This document shows positions 1 to 7,600 of a stretch of 12,731 bases of DNA, piece by piece. This DNA is from an uncultured Bacilli bacterium. GTDB taxonomy: Bacteria; Bacillota_I; Bacilli_A; RF39; UBA660. Positions within the stretch are counted from its first letter, which is position 1. Each line of letters begins with the position of its first letter. The notes beneath the pieces were generated by a model. The model was given only the letters and a program-made list of their open reading frames with translations, did no database searches and was not told the DNA's origin. Position numbers and translations under genes: made by a program. The stretch lies in contig CANQDB010000032.1 in the NCBI GenBank assembly GCA_947591175.1, forward strand, positions 1 through 12,731. Direction: 5' to 3'.

Positions 1-467
1 GTCTTCTCATCTAATCCATGGCTATTCGCATAAGGCGTATTTTTCATACCGATTTCTTGGGCTTTAGCATTCATCATTTCGACAAACTTTTCTTCGCTTC
101 CCGCAATATAAGTTGCCAAAACTATAGCCGCATCATTTCCACTTCGCATCATGAGGCCATATAACATATCTTTCATTTTCATCTTCTCACCCAACTCGAG
201 ATAGATGTTACTCCCGTACATCATAAGAACTTCTTCACCAACGGTAATAGTATCTTCGATTTTTCCTGATTCGATGGCCAAAACACAAGTCATAATCTTT
301 GTAATCGAAGCCACTAAATGTTCGTCATCCTTGGCCTTTTCATATAAAATACGCCCTGAATCTAAATCCATAAGAACAGCGTTTCTTGCACTCACACTAG
401 TTGCTTGAACTTCCAAAGGATAGAGAAACATAATAAATAAAAGGCCGACTTTTGCCCATCTTACCAT
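1..467 (-). CDS. D-alanyl-D-alanine carboxypeptidase (peptidase S11, DacA/DacF-like), N-terminal part; runs off the left edge
   Basis: This frame stays open from an ATG at 467 to the window edge, giving 155 complete codons. The protein starts with a signal peptide (hydrophobic core about residues 7-18) and a likely cleavage site after VQA at residue 22, so it would be exported. It then shows the family hallmarks: NAVLMDLDSGRILYEK, the SxxK active-site motif as SITK at residues 54-57 (catalytic Ser54), and the second motif SGN at 109-111. The third motif, KTG, would lie beyond the edge. Such enzymes remove the terminal D-Ala from peptidoglycan pentapeptides at the outer membrane face and so trim cross-links. 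The start is supported by AGGTGA six bases upstream. No promoter is visible in the short gap to the lipoprotein gene, so it may depend on read-through or on a promoter inside that gene. The family call is firm; which S11 paralogue it is cannot be decided from this fragment. Confidence 0.9.
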   Translation of the reverse strand, partial: MVRWAKVGLLFIMFLYPLEVQATSVSARNAVLMDLDSGRILYEKAKDDEHLVASITKIMTCVLAIESGKIEDTITVGEEVLMMYGSNIYLELGEKMKMKDMLYGLMMRSGNDAAIVLATYIAGSEEKFVEMMNAKAQEIGMKNTPYANSHGLDEK

Positions 468-492
468 ACTAATTCACCTAAAAAAGCATATG

Positions 493-519
493 AAAAAAAG
501 AACTTGTTTAGTCCTTTTT
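493..519 (-). terminator. Weak intrinsic terminator after the lipoprotein gene
   Basis: On the minus strand, AAAAAGGAC (519-511) can pair with GTTCTTTTT (503-495) around a seven-base loop (TAAACAA), including one G-U pair. The hairpin runs into a T-tract (to 493). It begins a few bases after the lipoprotein stop codon. The stem is AT-rich, so termination is probably partial and some transcription could continue into the carboxypeptidase gene. Confidence 0.5.
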
Positions 520-523
520 CAAA

Positions 524-1066
524 TTAACTTTGGTAAATTCCGTGAATCTTTTCACGCATCGAATCGGTAATATCGCCTAACTTCCATTTATCGTTTTCTT
601 TTGTTAACGTAAAATTCAAGGTGTATTTTACTTTATCTTTTACAGCCTGCATTTCTTTTATTTTGTAATCCATAAACTTTTCATCGTCGAACTTGTTGTC
701 AGTCGTAAATTCATCCTCATGATTTTCTAGGTACAAAGTAGCATCCTCCAACACCTTAGCATAGTCATAAACTTCGATTTCGACATCGACCTTAGCATTG
801 TTGCCATCGACTGTTTCTTCTTTCACTTTATACATCATATTTTGATATTGCCGTTTCATCAAATCGCGATATGTTTCCTTTTGCTCATCCGTTAAACTAG
901 TGTTTCGCGAAATAACATCGGATAACTGCCCTAACACCTCACTATCCATCGTTTGATATTTACCCAAGAACTCCTCTACTCGTTTAGTTGGGGTATTCAT
1001 CATATCGGTAAAGCTACAACCTGTAAAAAATAAAATTCCCAAAAACAAAGCTATAATTTTTTTCAT
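524..1066 (-). CDS. Small predicted lipoprotein of unknown function
   Basis: This 180-aa protein begins MKKIIALFLGILFFTGC, a typical type II signal peptide with a lipobox ending at Cys17. The mature protein should therefore be lipid-anchored on the outer face of the cytoplasmic membrane. The rest is soluble, charged and mixed helix/strand: a helical segment around residues 28-75, followed by strand-like stretches (KVDVEIEVYDY, KYTLNFTLTKENDKWKLGDI). That C-terminal pattern resembles the cystatin/NTF2-like lipoproteins common in Bacillota, but I recognise no named family and assign no function. The start is supported by AAAGGA eight or so bases upstream. It lies between the asnS terminator and a weak terminator of its own, so it is probably a separate transcription unit, although I could not identify its promoter. 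Confidence 0.85.
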   Translation of the reverse strand: MKKIIALFLGILFFTGCSFTDMMNTPTKRVEEFLGKYQTMDSEVLGQLSDVISRNTSLTDEQKETYRDLMKRQYQNMMYKVKEETVDGNNAKVDVEIEVYDYAKVLEDATLYLENHEDEFTTDNKFDDEKFMDYKIKEMQAVKDKVKYTLNFTLTKENDKWKLGDITDSMREKIHGIYQS

Positions 1067-1094
1067 CCAAATTCATCCTTTCATTTTTAGTATG

Positions 1095-1125
1095 AAAAAA
1101 AAATAAGGCTTTTATACCTTATTTT
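1095..1125 (-). terminator. Intrinsic terminator after asnS
   Basis: The minus strand carries a perfect nine-base stem, AAAATAAGG (1125-1117) with CCTTATTTT (1108-1100), around an eight-base loop. A further T-run follows (1099-1095). The stem starts inside the asnS stop codon, so it ends the asnS transcript just before the lipoprotein gene. Confidence 0.85.
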
Positions 1126-2506
1126 AGTAATCACAATTATTAGGTGTTCTTGGGAATGGAATAACGTCACGGATGTTGTCGACTCCTGTCAAGTAGATGA
1201 GTAAACGTTCGAAGCCCATACCGAAGCCCGAATGGTAGCATCCTCCAAATTTCCGTAAATTGCAGAACCAATCGACGGTATCTTGATCGACATTCATTTC
1301 TTTGATTCGTTTTAATAATTTATCGTAATCTTCTTCACGTTGCGAACCACCCATTAATTCGCCTGCACCTGGTACTTCTAAGTCAACTGCGGCCACAGTT
1401 TTACCATCGTCATTTACTTTCATGTACCAAGTCTTGATATCTTTTGGCCAATTCGTAATAAAGACTGGACCATTAAAATATTCCGTAATATATTTTTCAT
1501 GTTCTTTCGCAATATCGTCGTCATACGAAGGCGTAAACTCCCATTTGACATCGGCTTTCTTCAAAATATCGATAGCATCGTGATAGGAAATACGAGTAAA
1601 TTTCGCCTTAACTAGCTTTGTTAACTTCTCTTTCAAACCTTTTTCCACAAATTGATCGAAGAAATCTATCTCTAATGGACACTTATCGAGGACTCTTTGG
1701 ACAACTGACTTTAACATGTCCTCTTCAATATCCATAAGACCTTCTAAATCACAGAAAGCAATCTCCGGTTCTATCATCCAGAATTCGTTCGAATGTGTCT
1801 TAGTGTTAGACTTTTCAGTTCGAAACGTTGGTCCAAAAGTGTATATTTTTTTGTAAGCCATGGCGAATGCTTCCCCGTGAAGTTGACCAGTTCCCGTTAC
1901 AAAAGCCGTCTTTCCAAAAAGATCTTTACTCATGTCAACTTTGCCATCTTTCATTGGTAAGTGATTGAAGTCAAATGTTGTAATCTTAAACATTTGGTCA
2001 CTTCCCTCACAATCGGCCGTCGTAATTAAAGGTGTATGCACATAGACGTAGTTATGACTTTGAAAATACTCATGAATCGCCATGGCTGCTACACTTCGAA
2101 CTCTAAAAATTGCCCCAAACAAATTAGTACGAGGTCTAAGATAGGCTTGTTCTCTTAAGAACTCTCTAGTATGTCTTTTTGGTTGAATTGGATAATCTTC
2201 TGGACTATCTCCAAATAATTTCCATTCTTTCAAATGAACTTCGAATTCTTGCCCTTTAGCAGGTGAATCCATGACGGTTCCTAAAACTTCGATACTAGAA
2301 CCTACCCGTAACTTTTGAATTTCTTCAAAGTCGCTTAATTTATTATCATACACAACTTGTACACTCTTAAAATAAGTTCCGTCGTGAAAATCGATAAACC
2401 CAAATTCCTTTTGTTTACGATGATTCCTAACCCAACCTTGAAGAGTGATATCCTTACCTTTATATTCCTCTAACTTTTCATATAGATCTTTAACATCGAT
2501 TACCAT
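1124..2506 (-). CDS. asnS: Asparagine--tRNA ligase (AsnRS)
   Basis: This 460-aa class IIb aminoacyl-tRNA synthetase charges tRNA-Asn with asparagine in the cytoplasm, via an asparaginyl-adenylate. An OB-fold anticodon-binding domain occupies about residues 18-100 (ITLQGWVRNHRKQKEFGFIDF). The catalytic core follows, with the segment DCEGSDQMFKIT (165-176), class II motif 2 (FRTEKSNTKTHSNEFWMIEPE, the loop arginine and glutamate at 228-230 contacting ATP), and motif 3 (GFGMGFERLLIYLTG, 427-441). The pattern ELMGGSQRE near 383-391 and the ending IPFPRTP fit AsnRS rather than AspRS. The length is normal for bacterial AsnRS. The start is supported by GGGAGG seven bases upstream. The 60-base gap to the upstream gene is too short for a T-box leader and holds no clear terminator, so the gene may be partly co-transcribed with the HTH-repeat gene. 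Confidence 0.97.
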   Translation of the reverse strand: MVIDVKDLYEKLEEYKGKDITLQGWVRNHRKQKEFGFIDFHDGTYFKSVQVVYDNKLSDFEEIQKLRVGSSIEVLGTVMDSPAKGQEFEVHLKEWKLFGDSPEDYPIQPKRHTREFLREQAYLRPRTNLFGAIFRVRSVAAMAIHEYFQSHNYVYVHTPLITTADCEGSDQMFKITTFDFNHLPMKDGKVDMSKDLFGKTAFVTGTGQLHGEAFAMAYKKIYTFGPTFRTEKSNTKTHSNEFWMIEPEIAFCDLEGLMDIEEDMLKSVVQRVLDKCPLEIDFFDQFVEKGLKEKLTKLVKAKFTRISYHDAIDILKKADVKWEFTPSYDDDIAKEHEKYITEYFNGPVFITNWPKDIKTWYMKVNDDGKTVAAVDLEVPGAGELMGGSQREEDYDKLLKRIKEMNVDQDTVDWFCNLRKFGGCYHSGFGMGFERLLIYLTGVDNIRDVIPFPRTPNNCDY

Positions 2507-2566
2507 AAATAGGCCTCCCTTTTTAATATGCGTGAAAAATTAAAAAACCATCTTAAAGAATTAATT

Positions 2567-3748
2567 TTATTTTATTTTTTCCATCCCTTTACTAGGCTTA
2601 TTATAGTATAGAACGGAACGCTTAGTCAACTCTTGATTTTGATGAACTGTCGAAAGATGCAAAGGTTTTAATATATTTTCTTCGACGTAATTATATTCAA
2701 AAGGAGTAACCATATTTTCTTCAAAAAAAGCATCTTTTTCATCAGGTGGTAACTGTTCACCCATTCGATAAAGAGTAAGTAAATTTAAATCCCGTTTGAC
2801 GATTGCTAACTTATTATACCTTTCACAAAACATATTCTTTTGTTCCTCAGTCAAGGGACTTGCCAATAATACCCCAAAACGTTCTTCTTCGGGATATGTT
2901 TCTAACAGGTTATATAAATCAAAAAGTTGTTGGTACTTCGTTTTATTTTCGCCCTTGGGAGTTCTAAAGAAAAACTTTTCAATCGCTTCTTCTAAAGTTT
3001 TACCTTTATTAATCCATTCAAGGACATAATCACTACTAATTTGATAACGCTTTAAAAAACTAGATAATAAGATTCCCTGATATTCGTATTTCCACCATAT
3101 AGGTTTTCTTTGACCCTCATCTACGTAAGATGCGATAGCCTCTTTTAGTGAAAGCCCCTCCATCATCCTTATATAAATATTATTGTAACTATATCCATTA
3201 TCCATACAAAACTTATATAACGTCGTGTTTTCGTCGACCCAAAATATAGGACGACTTGTATATTTATCTTTTGTTTTAGCACTTATTTGAAGAGTTGCTT
3301 GATTAAGACTAAGCCCCTTTTTTAAATAATTATACAAAGTCATTTTCGAACATCCCAAAGTTTTTGCATAATCGGCAAGATTTACTTTTTCACGTGTTCC
3401 GTCTTCTAGAATGAGTTCTTTTTGATCAGGGCGAAAGTGCGTCCAATCCTGTTTATCACTTCTTTTTAAATAAGCGATAGCATCTTCCACTGAAACACCC
3501 TCATGATTTCTTAAATACTTAGCAAGAGAATGTTTAACCAAGCCTTCTTCGCGTTCGATTTCTGAACAAGACTTTCCACTTGTCACACTTGTATAATCAT
3601 TATGTCGTTGTTTTAAAGAAGCCTTGACAGCCTCTGTAAAATCCATCGATTTAAGATGTCGATCGAGTGTCCTTGAAGCAATACCAAATTTTTGACAAGC
3701 TTCTTTTCTAGTATAATATTTTCCATCTTCATATAAAAAACGCTTCAT
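2567..3748 (-). CDS. Putative DNA-binding protein with five tandem helix-turn-helix-like repeats
   Basis: This 393-aa cytoplasmic protein has no signal peptide or membrane segment. Counting from the second in-frame ATG at 3748, the N-terminal two thirds is built from about five repeats of 40-45 residues, near 5-45, 51-95, 112-155, 168-208 and 221-260. Each has a short strand-like lead, a helix such as TRKEACQKFGI or NLADYAKTLGC, a turn, a second helix such as SKMTLYNYLKK, and an ending like GLSLNQAT, GLSLKEAI or GKTLEEAI. This resembles the small HTH modules found singly or in pairs in phage and homing-nuclease-associated proteins. About 130 residues follow that I do not recognise, helical and charged; no nuclease motif is apparent. 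DNA binding is an inference from the repeat pattern; the target is unknown. It has its own promoter just after the secretion operon terminator and may or may not regulate that operon. An ATG at 3754 is rejected because it abuts the Shine-Dalgarno. Confidence 0.8.
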   Translation of the reverse strand: MKRFLYEDGKYYTRKEACQKFGIASRTLDRHLKSMDFTEAVKASLKQRHNDYTSVTSGKSCSEIEREEGLVKHSLAKYLRNHEGVSVEDAIAYLKRSDKQDWTHFRPDQKELILEDGTREKVNLADYAKTLGCSKMTLYNYLKKGLSLNQATLQISAKTKDKYTSRPIFWVDENTTLYKFCMDNGYSYNNIYIRMMEGLSLKEAIASYVDEGQRKPIWWKYEYQGILLSSFLKRYQISSDYVLEWINKGKTLEEAIEKFFFRTPKGENKTKYQQLFDLYNLLETYPEEERFGVLLASPLTEEQKNMFCERYNKLAIVKRDLNLLTLYRMGEQLPPDEKDAFFEENMVTPFEYNYVEENILKPLHLSTVHQNQELTKRSVLYYNKPSKGMEKIK

Positions 3749-3754
3749 AGCCAT

Positions 3755-3760
3755 CCCCCT
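3755..3760 (-). promoter_or_regulatory. Ribosome binding site that decides the start of the HTH-repeat gene
   Basis: AGGGGG on the minus strand directly touches an ATG at 3754 (zero spacing, not usable) and lies six bases before the in-frame ATG at 3748. Translation should therefore begin at 3748, giving MKRFLYEDGK rather than MAMKRF. Confidence 0.75.
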
Positions 3761-3772
3761 AAAAGTAGTTAG

Positions 3773-3801
3773 ATTATATCACAAAAACATAAAAAAAGCA
3801 A
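3773..3801 (-). promoter_or_regulatory. Extended -10 sigma-A-type promoter for the HTH-repeat gene
   Basis: The minus strand has a perfect -10 TATAAT (3778-3773) preceded by TGA, which makes an extended -10. A partial -35, TTGCTT (3801-3796), lies 17 bases upstream and overlaps the preceding terminator. A start site near 3766 would give a leader of under 20 bases before the gene, with no room for leader regulation. Confidence 0.75.
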
Positions 3802-3817
3802 TGATTTCCATTGCCTT
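3791..3817 (-). terminator. Intrinsic terminator closing the type VII secretion operon
   Basis: On the minus strand, GCAATG (3814-3809) pairs with CATTGC (3803-3798) around the loop GAAAT. The stem can be extended by a G-U and two A-U pairs, and a seven-base T-run (3797-3791) follows. It begins at the stop codon of the last WXG100 gene, so it ends that transcript before the HTH-repeat gene. Confidence 0.85.
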
Positions 3818-4106
3818 ACATCAAACCTTGAGCACTATTTGCTTGAGCCTGTTCCAATTTCTCATGTGATTCAATTACAGTAGTTAAATCACTGATAAGT
3901 TGATTAGTTCTAGCTACAAACTTTGGAAATAACTCTTTGTATTCCTCAACTTTTTGAATAGTCGTTGTAGCAGCACTTCCACCCCAAACACTAGCGATAT
4001 CAGTAATTTGTGTCAATTGGTTGAAAATAGTTTGCATTTCACTTAAATCAGATTGCATACTTGTAAGAATTTCTTTTGCTTCCTCGTAATTAAAAGATGT
4101 ATTCAT
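3816..4106 (-). CDS. WXG100 family protein (EsxA/YukE-like), second copy
   Basis: This 96-aa all-helical protein has the WXG100 size and architecture: two amphipathic helices joined by a central turn with WGG at residues 41-43 (VWGGSAA). WXG100 proteins form four-helix-bundle dimers. They are exported unfolded-free by the EssC motor and in many systems are also needed for secretion of other substrates. It has no signal peptide, as expected for a type VII substrate. It is the last gene of the operon and lies about 20 bases after its partner at 4127. The AAGGAG site sits about 12 bases from the ATG, a little far, but an in-frame stop two codons upstream fixes this start. The N-terminal helix (about 5-36) and C-terminal helix (about 46-88) are roughly equal, and the sequence differs greatly from the neighbouring copy. 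A heterodimer of the two is plausible but unproven. Confidence 0.9.
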   Translation of the reverse strand: MNTSFNYEEAKEILTSMQSDLSEMQTIFNQLTQITDIASVWGGSAATTTIQKVEEYKELFPKFVARTNQLISDLTTVIESHEKLEQAQANSAQGLM

Positions 4107-4126
4107 ACTTTACTTTTGCTCCTTTC

Positions 4127-4420
4127 TTAACCTTGAAAATGACTGACAATATTTTGATTCATTTGGTCAGTTGCATCTGCCGATGCCTTAAAATGTCTTG
4201 AAAATTCATCCATTTTTTCTTTCATTCCATTGAGACTTGGTAAATATTTTTGATAATCCTCAGAATATGCTTGAGATGCAGTCGAAACCCAAGCACTAGT
4301 AGATAATTTCTTTTGATCTTGATCCATATGGGCCACTAATTCTGCAAAACGATTAGACATTTGATCTAATTGAGCAGCCTTTTCCCGAAGTTCTTCAGGA
4401 CTCATTCTAAACTCTGCCAT
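4127..4420 (-). CDS. WXG100 family protein (EsxA/YukE-like), first copy
   Basis: This 97-aa helical protein starts MAEFRMSPEELREKAAQLD, a typical WXG100 opening. It has its turn at residues 44-46 (AWVSTASQAY), where Trp44 is kept but the glycine is Ser, a variant seen in the family. The second helix (about 48-92, rich in K, D and M) completes the hairpin. It is expected to be exported by EssC and to act as a structural or chaperone partner for other substrates. A strong GGGAGG lies seven bases before the ATG and overlaps the TAG stop of esaB, which suggests translational coupling. I see no clear YxxxD/E tail motif. The adjacent WXG100 gene may encode its dimer partner, although homodimers are also common in Bacillota. 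Confidence 0.92.
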   Translation of the reverse strand: MAEFRMSPEELREKAAQLDQMSNRFAELVAHMDQDQKKLSTSAWVSTASQAYSEDYQKYLPSLNGMKEKMDEFSRHFKASADATDQMNQNIVSHFQG

Positions 4421-4432
4421 GTTTTCACCTCC

Positions 4433-4684
4433 CTAAACTAAAATAATAACCGAACCATTTCTTAAACCTACTTCTTTAACGATTTTTTGAGGTTCAAGTA
4501 TAATGCCCGTCTCTATATCATATAAATGATGAGCTTCTTCCCTGACAAAGTACTCTTTACTTTGGTCGTACACAATTTTTTCCAAAGCTAATAGTACATT
4601 GCCAATCTTTTTATGAATAGGTATTAAAAAATCAAAACTTTCCTCCAAGCGAGGTACCCGAACGGTAACTAAGATTTTATCCAT
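4433..4684 (-). CDS. esaB: EsaB/YukD ubiquitin-like type VII secretion protein
   Basis: This 83-aa cytoplasmic protein has the length and strand-helix-strand pattern of the YukD/EsaB ubiquitin-like fold. A beta strand (ILVTVRVP, residues 4-11) leads into an FDFLIP strand, a helix (IGNVLLALEKIVYDQ) and a final strand (GSVIILV). EsaB-type proteins are small accessory or regulatory components of type VIIb systems; they lack the C-terminal diglycine used for conjugation, as is the case here. The position directly after essC strengthens the call. The ATG lies inside the end of essC (8-nt overlap, 4677-4684) with GAGGAGG about eight bases upstream, so the two are probably translationally coupled. 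Sequence similarity in this family is low, so the assignment rests on size, pattern and neighbours together. Confidence 0.85.
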   Translation of the reverse strand: MDKILVTVRVPRLEESFDFLIPIHKKIGNVLLALEKIVYDQSKEYFVREEAHHLYDIETGIILEPQKIVKEVGLRNGSVIILV

Positions 4685-7600
4685 TCTCTTCCTCCTCTAA
4701 AACTTTCATTCTCTCTGGAATTCCTCGTTTTACTTGGTAGCCGAAATCATCTTTAATTTCTTCCATTAAATCCTTGGTCGTCCGATTGATCTTCAAAGTA
4801 AATTGATCCATCATACCATTACCGATCCATATTCCATAAGCAGGATCGATTGCGACCTTATACCATTCATTGTATTCTTCTTTTTTAAAGTTGTCAATGG
4901 CATCAACTAGGATGAAACTCCACTGTTCTAAGTCTTTAGCCATCTTCATAAGATTCTCGAAAATGGTCTTATCACTAGAGTTAATCTTTTTCAAAAACGT
5001 TGCTAAACCGACGATAACTATAACTTTAAAAGGATTATTAGCTAGTACTTTTTTATCGTAATTAGCTTCTTTGTAAATGTTTTGTTCCTTACTTGCTATA
5101 TCATATAAGCGTCTTAATTCTTCACCAAAGTTTGTCTTGTAACAGTTATTCGCTGTCAAGACTTTGTCGTTTTCTAGAAGACCTTCAGCATCTAAAATAA
5201 CATAATCCAAAGGCGTTAACAACATCAATTCACGAAGTAAACCCCTAGTGAAAGATAAAACGTTCATGACATCGTAAGAAGTTACCATCGTCGTATATTG
5301 CTTTTTCAAATCTAGTTCCATAATCTCTAAATTCTCACTTTGAACACCGATTGGTACGTGATTTAGGCCTGTGAAACTAGAACGCAAGAAGTCTCTTGTA
5401 ACCCGATTTGGTAAAATCGGTACTTTCTTTGTCCTGTAAGATGTCTTTTGTTGTTCTTGTTGTTTTAATAAAGCAACTTTTTCTAACAGATCTTCATTAG
5501 AGCAATAAATTGCCGTCTGGAATTCGTAAATTTCATCTAATTTGATAAGACCGCGACCGTATACTTGACTCGGTAAGACGTTTTTCGTATTGCCGAATAC
5601 TAAAGCGTACTCTTCTTCTTGATTTAGTTGCAAAGTGAAAGCGTTTGTGAAGTTTTGGCGCATTCTATAACGAATTCCATTAGTCGATGAGGCTGTCACA
5701 AAGAAGAAAATACCATAACGATTGCCCTCTCTAGTCAAAAGCATTAACTCATCTTCCAAAGTTTCATAATTTTCATAAAAAGTTTCATAACCGTTGATAA
5801 CAACTACGATATAAGGTAGCTCATTTGGTTCCTTTTGATGAAACAAAGAAAGATCTCCATTATAAGGAAGTAAGCGACTTTTTCTAATTTCGATTTCGTC
5901 TTTTAAATATTTCAACAAATTAGTAAGTTTTTCTTCTTCCGAGCTTAAAACTATATCTCCGATCTGTGGAAAACCTTCGAACATGCGAAGAGATTCACTT
6001 CCAAAATCTAAAAGATAAAATCCTACTTTCTCCGGACTATAATGAGTTATCACCGATAGAATCATCGTTTGTAGAAGTGTCTCTACTCCACTTCCCGAAG
6101 TACCATAGAGAATAGTATCTCCTTCGGTAAGCGAAAGCGATAGCAAATCCTGACGTTGATTCATCGGATCATCGTATTCTCCAATTAAAGCCAATATTCC
6201 TTCATTAGAAGGAACATAAGAGTACTTTTCTTCTAAAGTAGTAAGTAAAGTATCCTCTTTTAAAGGTGGTAACCACAACGACTTTGGAACAATTTTTTGT
6301 TCCTCAGCTAACCGTGATAAATATGTGACAATATTCGTAAGTTCCTCTCCTTGAGCACTAGTTACGACACTTTTTTTAGTATCGTCTACCTCTTCGATAA
6401 TAGAACCAATAGAATCGATTAAATCGATACTCTCGTCAATTTTTTTCTGCGGCTTATCGGTCGGTTGATAAGAAATACCAGTCCAGGCCGATTGACCTAA
6501 AGTAAATAGTTCGTTATAGCCAACTTGTAAATAGAAGCGACCTGTTGTCGTAAGTAAAGCTGCATCAGGGCATTGGATCATATCTTGACTATCGGCCTTA
6601 TCCTGAACCTTGAGACAAACACGGAAACGACTGTTACTCCAAATTTGATCGTTTACGACCCCTGCTGGCTTTTGCGTGGCTAAAATCAAGTGAACTCCTA
6701 AACTACGTCCGATACGAGCAGTCGAGATTAATTGATCCATAAATTCTGGCTGTTGACTCTTAAGTTCGGCAAACTCATCACTGATAATAAATAGATGTGG
6801 CAAAGGCTCTTTGACCTCTCCTGTTCGATAAAGCGTCTGATACTTATAAATATCGATTGTTCCAGCATTTAATTGATCGCGAACTTCATTAAATATTTGT
6901 TGTCTACGCCTCAATTCACTTTGAATTGAAACTAACGACCTATTGAGTTCAGCTTTATCTAGGTTTGTAATCGTTCCTACTAAGTGCGGTAGATGAATAC
7001 CCACTTCGTTATTTTCGAAAACTCCAGCTAAACCTCCACCTTTGTAATCGATTAAAATAAAGGAAACTTCATCGGGATGATAATTGATAGCAAGCGACAA
7101 AATATAAGTTATGATAAACTCCGATTTACCACTTCCAGTCATTCCCGCTATTAAACCATGTGGTCCATGAGACTTTTCATGTAAATCCAGTTTAACTAAA
7201 GACCCAGAAGAATCGACTCCGACAGGGGCTTGCAAGCTGATAGTCGGATTATTACTCTGCCACCTATGAACTGGATTCAACTGTTCGATATTACCAACTT
7301 GATACATTTCTAAGAAACCTAAAACACGAGGTAGTCCTTCGTTTGTTTCCTCGTTATCGAGTTCAATTGGAATATTAGCTAATTTGTAACAATAAGCGTC
7401 GAGCGTATCATTTACGAATAGATCCGCGACAAACTCTTGTTGTTTATCAGAAGTAAGTTCACTTTCAAAGAAGCCCGATGTAGTTTCTGTAACGTTAATA
7501 AAATTCGTGCATTCGGCAGGTAAATTAGATAATTTCTCATTGACGATTACGATACTAAAGCCCACATTTTCTTTTTGATTTAATGTATCCTCGACAATAT

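Noticed and set aside
205..408. A plus-strand open frame of 67 codons opposite the carboxypeptidase gene
   Set aside because: The minus-strand frame encodes clear S11 peptidase motifs. The plus-strand frame has no Shine-Dalgarno support and looks like a shadow.
2507..2566. Possible terminator or T-box element between the HTH-repeat gene and asnS
   Set aside because: Only an AT-only stem (AAAATTAA with TTAATTTT, loop about 17 bases) can be drawn, with no GC core. The gap is too short for a T-box. A poor -10-like TATTAA lacks a convincing -35.
2796..3029. A plus-strand open frame of 77 codons inside the HTH-repeat gene
   Set aside because: It lies wholly antisense to a better supported gene, with no recognisable protein features or promoter.
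4870..5061. A plus-strand open frame opposite the C-terminus of essC
   Set aside because: It is antisense to a firmly identified EssC domain and has the composition of a shadow frame.
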